The notes under the pieces were generated by a model. That model was not told the DNA's origin and did no database searches. It saw only the letters and a program-made list of their open reading frames with translations. The translations under genes and the position numbers were made by a program. DNA of 60,189 nucleotides from an uncultured Lachnospiraceae bacterium (GTDB lineage: Bacteria; Bacillota; Clostridia; Lachnospirales; Lachnospiraceae). Location of the stretch: the NCBI GenBank assembly GCA_949471785.1, contig CASWRE010000018.1, positions 1 through 60,189 on the forward strand, written 5' to 3'. Numbering within the stretch: position 1 is the stretch's first letter; each line of letters starts with the position of its first letter. Positions 9,501 to 17,467 of the stretch are shown one piece after another.

Positions 9501-12500
9501 CTGCTGATAGCGGAGCCGCCTTCACGCGCGTAAAAACCGTTATTCTTTGTACAGTCCAGATCATATGTTATGTCTGCGCCGTTTTCAGAGCTGGCGAAAC
9601 CGTACTTTGTCGCATCCAGTCTCACGCCGTAGGGCAGATCCTGGGTTCCCAGGACCACGGGCGTACTCGTCTGGTCATTCACCAGATAAGTGATTTTGCA
9701 GCGCTCACGGTCATAATAGAAAAAGCAGTCCCGGAAAGTCCCCTTGCCCAGAGAAACCATTTCCTCCTGTCCTTCATCCCATGGCAGCTGATATCCTATA
9801 TACGGCACGGAATCGGCAACTCCGCCCTCATTCGCCAGCTTCATATGAGCCCGGGAACCTGCAGTCTGTTCCGCCGCGTCCGAGCCACCCTTTACCATCA
9901 TGCGGTTCAAAACAATATAGCATTTTCCCTGATAGACCCGGACAAGATAAATACCTGAGCCTCCGTCCTCCGCGTCATGGCCCACCTCCAGATAATCCTG
10001 GGTATCGTATGTATCGTCAAACCATCCGCGGTCTTTGGGCACGCCATACAGGATCTTTTCAGAGCCTAACTGTCCTGCCGTCTGTTCGCCTACCTTGGTG
10101 CTTTTTTCCAGATTGAAATAGAGGGTGCCGCTCTGAAACAGCTCATCCGGCGTCAGGCCCGGCACCTCCAGACAGTAATTGTATCGGTAGTCTTTGAGAT
10201 TATCCTCCCAACAGGCCGTAAACTCATAGAACTGCCCCGGATCTCCCGGACTTGCCATCAGCCCTCCATCCATGGTGGAATAGATATCCGTAATGTAAGT
10301 CCCCTTATCCGGCAGATACCAGGCCCGCGGATAATAATCCGTTCGGCCCCCTCCTCTGTCCGTGACCGTCAGATGATCTCTGGATGCCGGGTTCGGATAT
10401 GGCCACACCTTCTGCAGATCCGCGCCGTATTTGGCCGTAAGCCATAGATAGCGTTCCACCCCGTTGGGATTGACCGTCTCGCCTTCCCCCGGCAAAAGTG
10501 TCGACGTATTACCGTACCTCATGAACTGGATATCGCTTCCCGTTCCCTGATAGTAAGCAAACCGCACCCTGTACTGCTTACGGGTATAGAATACATAAAT
10601 CACCGAAGACCCGTCTGCCTCCGCGTTTCCCGCCGCGCAATGATAACTGTGATAATCATAGTGGGACGCATCGGAAAAACTGATGGACTGCCGAAACGCG
10701 TTCTGTATATCCGACAACACCGTCGTCCCGCTGCTCAGTACGGTACGCAAATCCGTACCTGTCGGTATATTCCCTACCGTGGTGCCACCCGCATAACTAT
10801 ATCCTGCCGTAAGGTCAGAGGGGTTCGGGGCGGTAACGGGAAGCGGAGTGGTGGGAGAGGCCTCCCCCGGCGCTGTGCCGGCATTCTTATCCGGATTCGC
10901 ATCCAGGTCTTCCGTCCAGAATTCCACCCTGGCCGTAGTCATCGCGTTCATCTCCCATGCCGCCTTAAGCCGGATCACATTGACGGTCACGTTAACGCCG
11001 TCAATGGTTTTCGTGACCTTCTCCACTTCAGCCGAATTCAGGAAATCCGGAGTCAGGCTCAACTCTTCCGTAGATTCGTTATACCCGGCGCCCGTCCCAA
11101 AAGGAACCCACGTACTGCCGGAACCTTTCCTCAGGTACTGCCATTTCTGAAATGTATAGCCCGCCTTTGTGGGCGCTCCGACCGCGCTGTTCAGCTTACC
11201 CGGCAGCTTGACGGTCGTTCCCTCTTCACAGGGCATGGGCGCAATATAGCTTCCCCCATCCGTCTCAAACATGATCTGATACAAATTGTCTTTATATTCG
11301 TCATAGTAGACATTCACCCAGGTCTTGGGCTCCGTCTCCCCCGACGCCGTCTCTTCAATCTGCTGCTGGACGACTCCCCTGGCGATATATGTCTTACCGT
11401 CTTTCTGAATGATCTGTTTCCCCTGTTTCTCCGGATCGTAATCCGTCAATGTTCCTACCTGCCCGAGGAAATATTCCGAGTCTTCGACCTCCGTCGGCGA
11501 TACGCTGATATCCTTATATCGCACCCCGTACCAGCCCGGATCTACTCCCGGATTCCAGCGATAGAAATAAACCGGCAGCGTCAGCAGGTCCTTGCTCGTC
11601 GTATCCACGGCGTCCTTGGGAATCGACGCCGTCAGCAGATTGGATTCCGCGTCATATGTATAGACGATATTGACCGGTCCGCCGTTGGCCGTCCCCGTCT
11701 TCACCAGCGTGCGCGAACTGGCCAGGGCTTTTTCGAAATCCTCCCGCTTAATTGGTTCGGACCCGGGCTTCTTGCCGGCCGGAACCAGGGCTTCCAACGG
11801 AGCCGGGTCCAGCACCACCCACAGATTCTGCTCCGCAAGATTCGTCTGCCCGATCACATCCGGTATTTGATGCCTCAGCAGGTAATTTCCGTCTCCCTCC
11901 ATCTCCAGCACAAGCTGATCATAATTGTGGGCCGGCACATTTTCCATTCCTGTAGATTTATGGAACTTGTATTCCAGCTTTACCTCCACCGTGCGGGCAG
12001 GCACCAGATCCACGTCGTCAATCTCTCCCATATAAATACTGCGCGTCATGATCTGGGGCAGGGTATAAACCGCCTTATATCCGTCCGCCACACGATAAGC
12101 AATCTCCATATAACAGGACTTGTTCTCATCGAAATCATCTTTTGTGACGGTAAGCTCCTGCGTGGTGACTGCCATCCCCGCCCGGGCATAAGCATTTTGA
12201 AGCACGTTATAACCGCCTGACAGATCTTCCTCCGTCAAGCCTCCGCTCACTTCCACATTTTCATCCGCAAAGAGATAACCGTCCACCGTCAGCACATGGG
12301 TTATGTACAGCTTATATTCCCCGGCAGCCGTTCCGATTCCCGGAACCTTGGAAGGGTTCGCTCCCACAATGACCGTTCCGGCCCCGGTGTTGTCCGTGCC
12401 GTCTGCAACAGCCGCCCCGGTATCATCCGTCGGACCGTCCGCCGTATCGGCAGGCTTCTTCGCCGCGCCGGTATCTCCCTGCGGGCCGTTCTCATCTCCG

Positions 12501-12751
12501 CTGTTTTCCGTGACGCCGTCGCCGCTCCCCGCAGCCTCCGATGAATCACCGGACTGATCTGCGCCGTCTGCAGCCGGGCCGCTTTCCGCCGTCCGGCTGA
12601 TTTCGGAACCGTCCACCCCCGCTGCATAGACGGCGCTGACCAGATGGGAACAGATCAGACACAGGCACAGCAACAGCGCCGTCGCGCGCCGCCTCTGCCC
12701 CTTCTCTTTCCGACCGGCGTGTTTCCATTGAAGTGAGAGTAAATGCTTCAT
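6542..12751 (-). CDS. Giant cell-wall surface protein with InlB/MucBP-like and pilin-linker-like repeats
   Basis: About 2,069 residues from ATG 12749-12751, chosen because it opens a signal peptide (basic start, then ATALLLCLCLICSHLVSA, cut near VYA-AG). Downstream come an acidic Gly/Asp-rich stalk; several InlB B-repeat-like units (FETDGGSYIAPM, AGYTFQKW, FELEGGYLASG, AGYDLSGW); a MucBP-like part (VHYYVLDGY); and three pilin-linker-like domains starting LEVSKVVNG, LHVRKVVAG and LLIGKSIIG, each ending in a TVTE/TVTES-like strand or relative. The tail is DPNNPDD and DSDDSNKKPG repeats, then a TRTGD sorting-like motif, a membrane segment (LLELSLGGLLILLIVYLV) and HRNRRLG. It is likely sortase-anchored, with an x-TGD motif rather than plain LPxTG. 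Ligand unknown. It runs directly into the gmk-like/holB run. Confidence 0.85.
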   Translation of the reverse strand: MKHLLSLQWKHAGRKEKGQRRRATALLLCLCLICSHLVSAVYAAGVDGSEISRTAESGPAADGADQSGDSSEAAGSGDGVTENSGDENGPQGDTGAAKKPADTADGPTDDTGAAVADGTDNTGAGTVIVGANPSKVPGIGTAAGEYKLYITHVLTVDGYLFADENVEVSGGLTEEDLSGGYNVLQNAYARAGMAVTTQELTVTKDDFDENKSCYMEIAYRVADGYKAVYTLPQIMTRSIYMGEIDDVDLVPARTVEVKLEYKFHKSTGMENVPAHNYDQLVLEMEGDGNYLLRHQIPDVIGQTNLAEQNLWVVLDPAPLEALVPAGKKPGSEPIKREDFEKALASSRTLVKTGTANGGPVNIVYTYDAESNLLTASIPKDAVDTTSKDLLTLPVYFYRWNPGVDPGWYGVRYKDISVSPTEVEDSEYFLGQVGTLTDYDPEKQGKQIIQKDGKTYIARGVVQQQIEETASGETEPKTWVNVYYDEYKDNLYQIMFETDGGSYIAPMPCEEGTTVKLPGKLNSAVGAPTKAGYTFQKWQYLRKGSGSTWVPFGTGAGYNESTEELSLTPDFLNSAEVEKVTKTIDGVNVTVNVIRLKAAWEMNAMTTARVEFWTEDLDANPDKNAGTAPGEASPTTPLPVTAPNPSDLTAGYSYAGGTTVGNIPTGTDLRTVLSSGTTVLSDIQNAFRQSISFSDASHYDYHSYHCAAGNAEADGSSVIYVFYTRKQYRVRFAYYQGTGSDIQFMRYGNTSTLLPGEGETVNPNGVERYLWLTAKYGADLQKVWPYPNPASRDHLTVTDRGGGRTDYYPRAWYLPDKGTYITDIYSTMDGGLMASPGDPGQFYEFTACWEDNLKDYRYNYCLEVPGLTPDELFQSGTLYFNLEKSTKVGEQTAGQLGSEKILYGVPKDRGWFDDTYDTQDYLEVGHDAEDGGSGIYLVRVYQGKCYIVLNRMMVKGGSDAAEQTAGSRAHMKLANEGGVADSVPYIGYQLPWDEGQEEMVSLGKGTFRDCFFYYDRERCKITYLVNDQTSTPVVLGTQDLPYGVRLDATKYGFASSENGADITYDLDCTKNNGFYAREGGSAISSRRIWTMPVNSSSQPVYDRPVCPARSREETKYWKLLGWMSTPTGTDNLIQKDKFLKSDIRVYAKWEPDDYKVKFELEGGYLASGSSADLEQKIPGGWNISTHKDGKVLQPVRAGYDLSGWIVETFTLPGEEANLANRKYSYDRRMGGYYNQNGQEYKQQLPTKYLQKDGSLRYDFDMDIFADMEVHAQWKVDDQTYAHASTDYIVHYYVLDGYSNGQPVAKLNGASRQPVRVKADKVVTNIPIIPNESTMAWEQPAAPEIPGYENYTATEQQVFMRLSANSAANVITFYYAENKETGYYVQYVNYRKQDEVLWKTDEPIMGYYGNELNVTVYPDQDIAKQLGCRLVDDKGNVVTSEEALVQRMQLLDKPGDNVFTFYLDPIRYSITYRGLNLYYESGGKLENPTGYYSIYHTGKLNNPSPAEFTFDGETYTFQGWRLVEPTEQWLGNDFLDEGGTSTSVNIERLTRGNLIFEAVWSPKLPGKLEVSKVVNGSETTAADRSKSFNFTVKLYSGDPIDNLTFPCRGQSIIDGVSAPRLTNNELTFALESEDSTGGSFVYTATFSLMHGQAFCLYGLPDGVQYRVDEAEGDWDGQVSFTNKDGRPSGEIESDLTAEVSCLNQRGEILPDGELHVRKVVAGMSGSLTDEFTFTINLQAPESSFLLNRYAYEGSREGTLTLNRGTGSIKLCHGEEIWLSLPAGTTYTVTESDNHEYVVSSEGEAGVVGSGEQSVAVYTNYMGSEEENEKGDLLIGKSIIGSAAEADRDFHFTVSFTDSEGRKLASKYSYIYGGNGSSRTGEVESGGEITLRGGETVTIRDLPADARYTVTEKEANQDGYTTMSSGETGTISSGAVTARAAFTNYRETDPDDPNNPDDPNNPDDPNNPNDPNNPNNPGDTTPTTPDDPNKKPGDSDDSNKKPGSSDDSNKKPGDSDDSNKKPGDGTSGKAGGSTRTGDASHLTQWLALLELSLGGLLILLIVYLVHRNRRLG
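6691..6810 (-). repeat. Four tandem 30-bp repeats encoding the wall-spanning linker
   Basis: Copies at 6691-6720, 6721-6750, 6751-6780 and 6781-6810 each encode a DSDDSNKKPG-like decapeptide, with few changes. Just upstream in the gene (6830-6915) a shorter DPNNPDD repeat follows. Such arrays often vary in copy number by slippage; in-frame units change stalk length only. Confidence 0.85.
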
Positions 12752-12948
12752 GCTGACATTCAACTTCCTTTCATACCATTTTAACGCTGCCCTTTGGCCT
12801 GACAGCTCTCTGACTCTGTATCGTAAATCGGATTCCCTGCGCGAACGCAAAAATTCCGGTAACTTCCCGTTACTTTTTTCGCACGACTATTACGCCCGCT
12901 TCTGTCTGATTTTTAAAGACTCTACGGACACGATACCATGCTGAACTA

Positions 12949-12978
12949 ATCATACCACAGAACCTCGTCAAATAACAA
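12949..12978 (-). promoter_or_regulatory. Candidate promoter of the giant surface gene
   Basis: Minus-strand TTGTTA (12973-12978), an 18-base spacer and TATGAT (12949-12954) lie about 200 bases before the start codon. Moderately good sigma-A match. The long leader between (12752-12948) shows no other clear signal. Confidence 0.45.
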
Positions 12979-13027
12979 TATGCGTTCACAAAAAATTTTA
13001 TAAAGATTCCTTCCATTTAAGACAAAT

Positions 13028-13056
13028 ATACCCATCGACTAAAGCCGATGGGTATA
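13028..13056 (-). terminator. Hairpin ending the isomerase/oxidoreductase/methyltransferase operon
   Basis: A perfect 11-bp stem, TATACCCATCG (13028-13038) with CGATGGGTATA (13046-13056), lies 60 bases after the TIM-barrel gene. On the minus strand it is followed by a T-rich stretch (TATATTTGTCTT). It also separates the operon from the surface gene promoter. Confidence 0.6.
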
Positions 13057-13115
13057 AAATCCGATTTTTCCGGGGCGTATCCGACGACAGGCCTCATCTA
13101 CGGCATCCTTCTGTA

Positions 13116-14012
13116 TTACGCACCCACTTTTCTTAAAGTGTCGTCCACAAATTTCTTGGCCCGCGGGATGTCCTCCTCCTCAATGTGCTCAATGATAATC
13201 GGGATGTTGGGATGATTCTTCTTCAACAGCCTCAGGTACAGCTCATAATTCAGCACTCCCAGACCGGCGCCGGGAAGCTCCACCGCGCCCGCGCCGCGGA
13301 AACTGTTGTGCTCTGCGGAACCGCCTCCGAATTTCGTCCCCGTATCCACAGCCCGTTTGCAGTCCTTGGCATGGGCTACCTTCACCTTATCGTCCAGCAC
13401 ATGAAAAATATCATAAAGGGTCGGGTCCACGTCGTCGATATTGGAGTCGTCATAATAGTTCGTGGGGTCAAGCATCAGGCCGATGCCCGGATGGTTAATC
13501 TCATGAAGCAGGCGGGCGGTGCGCTGTACGGAACCCACAATATTATTCACATAATTCTCGATCAGAAATACCGCGTCATGGTCGTAGGCGAATTTTGCCA
13601 GATCCTCGGCCACCGCTTTAAATTCCTGATAAGCCTCCTCGGTGGAATTCTTCGGGTCATAGAGCCAGTCGTCATCATGGTAGGTCCCCGTCTCGCTGAC
13701 CACATAGGGGGTACCGAAATCTCTGGCATGGGCCAAGATCTCCTTTACCCAGTTAATATTGGCCTCGCGCACGGCCGGATCTTTATGCACCAGATTGGTG
13801 TAGGCCGAGATAGCCACGATGGGCAGATTGGCGTCGCGGAAAGCATCCCGCACCTGATGCGCCTTTTCCTTCGTGATATGGCCCCGGGACAAATCGATGT
13901 CCTTGAATTCCAGATCAAGCTGTACGCAGTTCATGCCGTCTTTTTTCGCCCGCTCGATGGTTTCCGCCAATGTGTACGGATAATAACCTGTAAAAATACC
14001 TACTGAGATCAT
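13116..14012 (-). CDS. Sugar phosphate isomerase/epimerase (xylose isomerase-like TIM barrel)
   Basis: A 298-residue TIM-barrel protein of the AP endonuclease 2/xylose isomerase-like family. Metal-ligand type residues are seen in VVSETGTYHDD, FLIENYVNNI, LMLDPTNYY, VAHAKDCKR and IIIEHIEEED. These proteins isomerise or epimerise sugars, inositols or keto acids; the substrate cannot be read here. It is the last gene of a three-gene run, 28 bases after the oxidoreductase, with GGAGG near the start. The partners (NAD-dependent oxidoreductase plus isomerase) are typical of catabolic routes for unusual sugars or polyols. Confidence 0.85.
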   Translation of the reverse strand: MISVGIFTGYYPYTLAETIERAKKDGMNCVQLDLEFKDIDLSRGHITKEKAHQVRDAFRDANLPIVAISAYTNLVHKDPAVREANINWVKEILAHARDFGTPYVVSETGTYHDDDWLYDPKNSTEEAYQEFKAVAEDLAKFAYDHDAVFLIENYVNNIVGSVQRTARLLHEINHPGIGLMLDPTNYYDDSNIDDVDPTLYDIFHVLDDKVKVAHAKDCKRAVDTGTKFGGGSAEHNSFRGAGAVELPGAGLGVLNYELYLRLLKKNHPNIPIIIEHIEEEDIPRAKKFVDDTLRKVGA

Positions 14013-14040
14013 AATGGTTTCCTCCTGTAATTTAAAAATT

Positions 14041-15147
14041 CTATTTTAGTATCTCGCTCAAATACACGGTTTTTTCCTCGGCGATTGAACGATAGCAGGC
14101 CTCCACGCAGGCCAGCGTGCGAATGTTATCCCGGGCGCTGATCTCCGGCTGTGTGCCGCTCTCCACGGCCCGCAGCAGGCTGGCCATGGTGCCCACAAAG
14201 GCATCGGGGAACCACATAGTCTCCCATTTCGGCTCGATCCACTGATGGGGGTAAGCTTTGCAGGCCAGACGCAGCGTGCTGCCGCAAAACTCCGGTTCCC
14301 TTTTATGCCAGCCGATATCTCCCTCGGCAAAACCGTCCGTGCCCTCCACCCGCCAGTTAATGTAATTATGTTTCTCGCAGGGTTCCTCCGGCCAGGCCCA
14401 TACATCGTCCAGGGAAGTAGCCATCAGACCGTCCGTATACTGGAAAGTATATTGCACAATCCCGTCCGTATGCTCGAACTTCGTCCTGGGATCTGTCCGG
14501 CACACCGCCGTAATCTTCTCCGGATCACCGAACAGATAGCGGAACACGTCAATATGGTGCACCGCCATGGCATAAATCTCCAGCTTCTTGTAATCTTTCA
14601 GGAACGTCTGCCAGTCCGGGATAGCCCGCATGTCAATGGAAGCGATAACCGGCCGGCCGATCAGCCCTTTGTCCAGAATTTTTTTCAGGGCCCGCATAGA
14701 CTGGTCATAGCGCATATTGGAATTCACGGCGATGGGTATGCCGGCCTCCTCCCCCAGCCGGGCGATTTCTTCGGCGTCCGCCGTAGACATGGCAATGGGC
14801 TTCTGGCACAAAATTCCTTTAATATGCTTTTTGCTGCAGGCATAGCGCACGATCTCCGGCTGCACATGGGGCGGAACCGCAATATCCAGAATCTCCACCC
14901 GGGGATCGTCAATGAGTTCCTGCCAGGTCCTGTATACATTGGGAATCTGAAAAGCGTCCGCCGCCTCCTTTGCCCGGACACCGGACTTTGATGTGATGGC
15001 ATAAGGCGTAAAACCGGCCTTCTGATAGGCCGCCAGATGACATCCCTGGACAATAAATCCTGCCCCGATGATGCCGATCCGATAATCCTTTCTCTCCGGC
15101 ATTTCGGGTATAGTGGCCAGCTCCAGCTCTCTCTTAATATCGTTCAT
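14041..15147 (-). CDS. Gfo/Idh/MocA family oxidoreductase
   Basis: A 368-residue NAD(P)-dependent oxidoreductase. The Rossmann start is YRIGIIGAGFIVQGCH near residues 22-37, followed by the family signature LCQKPIAMS (the EKP-like lysine) near 113. The catalytic-type YAMAVHHIDVFRYLFGDP near 192-209 contains the conserved HHIDV. The family oxidises or reduces sugars, inositols and related compounds. It sits between the methyltransferase-like and isomerase-like genes; GAAAGGAG precedes the start. No defects visible. The substrate is unknown. Confidence 0.9.
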   Translation of the reverse strand: MNDIKRELELATIPEMPERKDYRIGIIGAGFIVQGCHLAAYQKAGFTPYAITSKSGVRAKEAADAFQIPNVYRTWQELIDDPRVEILDIAVPPHVQPEIVRYACSKKHIKGILCQKPIAMSTADAEEIARLGEEAGIPIAVNSNMRYDQSMRALKKILDKGLIGRPVIASIDMRAIPDWQTFLKDYKKLEIYAMAVHHIDVFRYLFGDPEKITAVCRTDPRTKFEHTDGIVQYTFQYTDGLMATSLDDVWAWPEEPCEKHNYINWRVEGTDGFAEGDIGWHKREPEFCGSTLRLACKAYPHQWIEPKWETMWFPDAFVGTMASLLRAVESGTQPEISARDNIRTLACVEACYRSIAEEKTVYLSEILK

Positions 15148-15216
15148 GGCGTCTCCTTTCTTTTTTTATATATGATGACGGCGCCCCGGTATCCGGAGGG
15201 TCCGTCCTCTGACGCA

Positions 15217-16473
15217 TTATCCCTTATTATATGTACGGACGGCCCTCGCCAGCGCGTCCACATTGGCTGCGGACACCCCGGGCACGATGTTGTGAATGGT
15301 ATTAAACACAAAACCGCCGCCTTTACCGAAGATCCTGCAGCATTCCAGGGCCTGCTCATAAACCTGTTCCGGCGTTCCCTCTGGGAGCATGTGCTGGGTA
15401 TCAATACCGCCGCCCCAGAATACTACCCGGTCGCCGTACCTCTCCTTCAGCAAATGCCTGTCCATATAATCCGCCGTCCACTGCACCGGGTTAATGCAGT
15501 CCAGCCCCGCGTCGGCCATACCCCCGATGAAGGGTTCAATACTGCCGCAGGTATGCTTGAATGTGGCCCATTTCGTATGGGTATGTATCCAGTCGTCTAC
15601 CTTTTTATAATAGGGCGCGTAGACATCCTCGAAGGTGGCAAGACTGTAAAACGGCGCCCGCTGGCTGCCAAAATCCGTTCCGCAGATATAGGTTACATCC
15701 AAAAAATCCCCCAGTACCCCGTACATTTTCTCCAGATTCTTTAGCCCGACCTCAGCCTCATAGCTGAAGATCTCATGGAGAATATCCTGGTCGGAAACCG
15801 TGGCCATATACCAGTCCGTCAGACGCCGGATACCCCTGGGATTGCGGAGCATGGGACCGGGCACCAGTGCGGGATCTCCGAAAGCAGTGCCCCCCAGGTT
15901 ACCCATGACCACGTCGTCCGTCTCCCCAATAGTCTCTTTCTGTTTCTTCAGCCATGCCAGATCCCGGTCACTGACAAGCTGAAATTCCTCGAAGTTGTCT
16001 TTTACGTCGTAGGCGTCCTCATCATACTCCGGAGCTCTGTCGATATTGTCGAAAAATTTCCCTGTCTTCGGCATACATCCGGCAGGCTCGCTGTTCCTGT
16101 CTCCACAGGCATAGATCAACGTATCGCCCTTTTCATTGACGGTCACTTCAAATTCTTCCGGCACCAGCACATCCTGCCCCCAGGGAGTACGCCATTCCTT
16201 GAATGTATCCTCCACCCGGAACCCGAACATACATCCCGCTGACCACAGGGGCGTAGTCTGTACGCCCAGGCACTCCTTTAAATCATCCTCCACCACGCCC
16301 AGCATTTGTACCGGTTCCAGTATCCTGATTGGCCGCTTCTCCAGTCCATAGAAATCCCGCAGTTCTTCCATAACCATACAGTGCATGCCCGTGGTGGGCA
16401 TTCCGCCGATGTCAAACAGCAGCGGGCCCTCTTCATGATTCAGGGCAAGCTTTAATTTTTCTTTTCCGGTCAT
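15217..16473 (-). CDS. Uroporphyrinogen decarboxylase-family (MtaA/CmuA-like) protein
   Basis: A 418-residue protein of the URO-D superfamily, first gene of the three-gene run. The zinc-type HxC motif seen in corrinoid-dependent methyltransferases is present as FKHTCGSIEPFIGGM near residue 309, followed by DAGLDCINPVQWTA. The N-terminus (TGKEKLKLALNHEEGP) matches the family. True HemE would be shorter (~345) and lies in haem operons, so a methyl-transfer or related role is more likely (inference). Similar genes are widespread in Lachnospiraceae beside sugar dehydrogenases. The start has GGGGAAAGAG upstream; no corrinoid protein gene is next to it. Confidence 0.78.
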   Translation of the reverse strand: MTGKEKLKLALNHEEGPLLFDIGGMPTTGMHCMVMEELRDFYGLEKRPIRILEPVQMLGVVEDDLKECLGVQTTPLWSAGCMFGFRVEDTFKEWRTPWGQDVLVPEEFEVTVNEKGDTLIYACGDRNSEPAGCMPKTGKFFDNIDRAPEYDEDAYDVKDNFEEFQLVSDRDLAWLKKQKETIGETDDVVMGNLGGTAFGDPALVPGPMLRNPRGIRRLTDWYMATVSDQDILHEIFSYEAEVGLKNLEKMYGVLGDFLDVTYICGTDFGSQRAPFYSLATFEDVYAPYYKKVDDWIHTHTKWATFKHTCGSIEPFIGGMADAGLDCINPVQWTADYMDRHLLKERYGDRVVFWGGGIDTQHMLPEGTPEQVYEQALECCRIFGKGGGFVFNTIHNIVPGVSAANVDALARAVRTYNKG

Positions 16474-16728
16474 ATTCTCTTTCCCCTATCTGCTTCTTTT
16501 TTTGTGTTTCCTCAACGCATTATGATTTTTGCGTTTTCATGAATCGTTTCACAATAAGATCATATCACATAATCTACAAAAACGCCACCTGTAAATTTGT
16601 CCAAAAATCCGCGCTTCTTTTTTACAGATCCGTTCAGACAAGCTGCAGCGTCACCTGCAAAAATCCGTTTTAAATCGCTGCGCAACGAGTTGTGAGCGCC
16701 AGTGGCGCCCAGTAAGAACCGGCCGGAA

Positions 16729-16760
16729 CAAAAAAAGGAATGCCCCCGGACGGACATTCC
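16729..16760 (-). terminator. Terminator after the response regulator gene
   Basis: GGAATG (16737-16742) pairs with CATTCC (16755-16760) and the minus strand then reads a T7 run. It lies just after the response regulator stop. The remaining bases to 16474 hold no clear gene; the upstream promoter of the URO-D operon was not identified. Confidence 0.7.
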
Positions 16761-16767
16761 CCCTTCT

Positions 16768-17457
16768 TCATACTTTAAACCTATATCCCACGCCCCAAAT
16801 CGTCTCAATATACTGGGGCTTGGCCGTGTTGAACTCAATCTTCTCCCGGATCTTTTTAATATGCACGGTGACAGTGGCAATATCACCGATGGACTCCATA
16901 TCCCAGATCTTGTTAAACAGCTCGTCCTTAGTGAACACCCGGTTCGGATTCTGGGCCAGGAAAGTCAGAAGATCAAATTCCTTGGTCGTAAAATTCTTTT
17001 CCTCCCCGTTCACCCAGACGCGGCGGGCGGTCTTGTCGATCTTGATACCGCGGATCTCCACGATATCGTTCTCGGGCAGGCCGCTGCCGATCAGCCTCTC
17101 ATAGCGGGCCAGATGGGCTTTCACCCGAGCCACCAGTTCGCTTGGTGAAAAGGGCTTGGTGATATAATCGTCCGCCCCCAGTCCCAAACCCCGGATCTTA
17201 TCTATATCGTCCTTCTTTGCCGAGACCAGAATCACCGGCGTATTCTTCTCCTGTCTGATCTGCTTACAGATCTCGAAGCCGTCCATTCCCGGCAGCATCA
17301 GATCCAGAATGAACAGATTAAAATCACCATCCAGGGCTTTCTTCAGCCCTTCATCCCCACGGTTTTCAATTTCCACAGTAAATCCGCTCAGCTCCAGATA
17401 ATCTTTTTCCAGCTCTGCAATGGCTTCTTCATCTTCAATAATCAAAATTTTATTCAT
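16768..17457 (-). CDS. OmpR/PhoB-family response regulator
   Basis: A 229-residue two-component regulator. The receiver has IIEDEEAIAE, the phospho-acceptor Asp in LFILDLMLPGMDG near residue 53, the Ser in ILVSAKKDD and the Lys in DDYITKPF. The C-terminal winged helix contains TKEFDLLTFLAQNP and IETIWGVGYRF. Ten bases separate it from the kinase gene upstream, so the two are one unit. Targets unknown; metK lies divergently upstream and the URO-D trio lies downstream beyond a terminator. Confidence 0.95.
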   Translation of the reverse strand: MNKILIIEDEEAIAELEKDYLELSGFTVEIENRGDEGLKKALDGDFNLFILDLMLPGMDGFEICKQIRQEKNTPVILVSAKKDDIDKIRGLGLGADDYITKPFSPSELVARVKAHLARYERLIGSGLPENDIVEIRGIKIDKTARRVWVNGEEKNFTTKEFDLLTFLAQNPNRVFTKDELFNKIWDMESIGDIATVTVHIKKIREKIEFNTAKPQYIETIWGVGYRFKV

Positions 17458-17467
17458 AGCAACCTCC

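Noticed and set aside
15217..16473. HemE (true uroporphyrinogen decarboxylase)
   Set aside because: It is longer than HemE, has an HxC-type motif of methyltransferases and lacks haem-gene neighbours.
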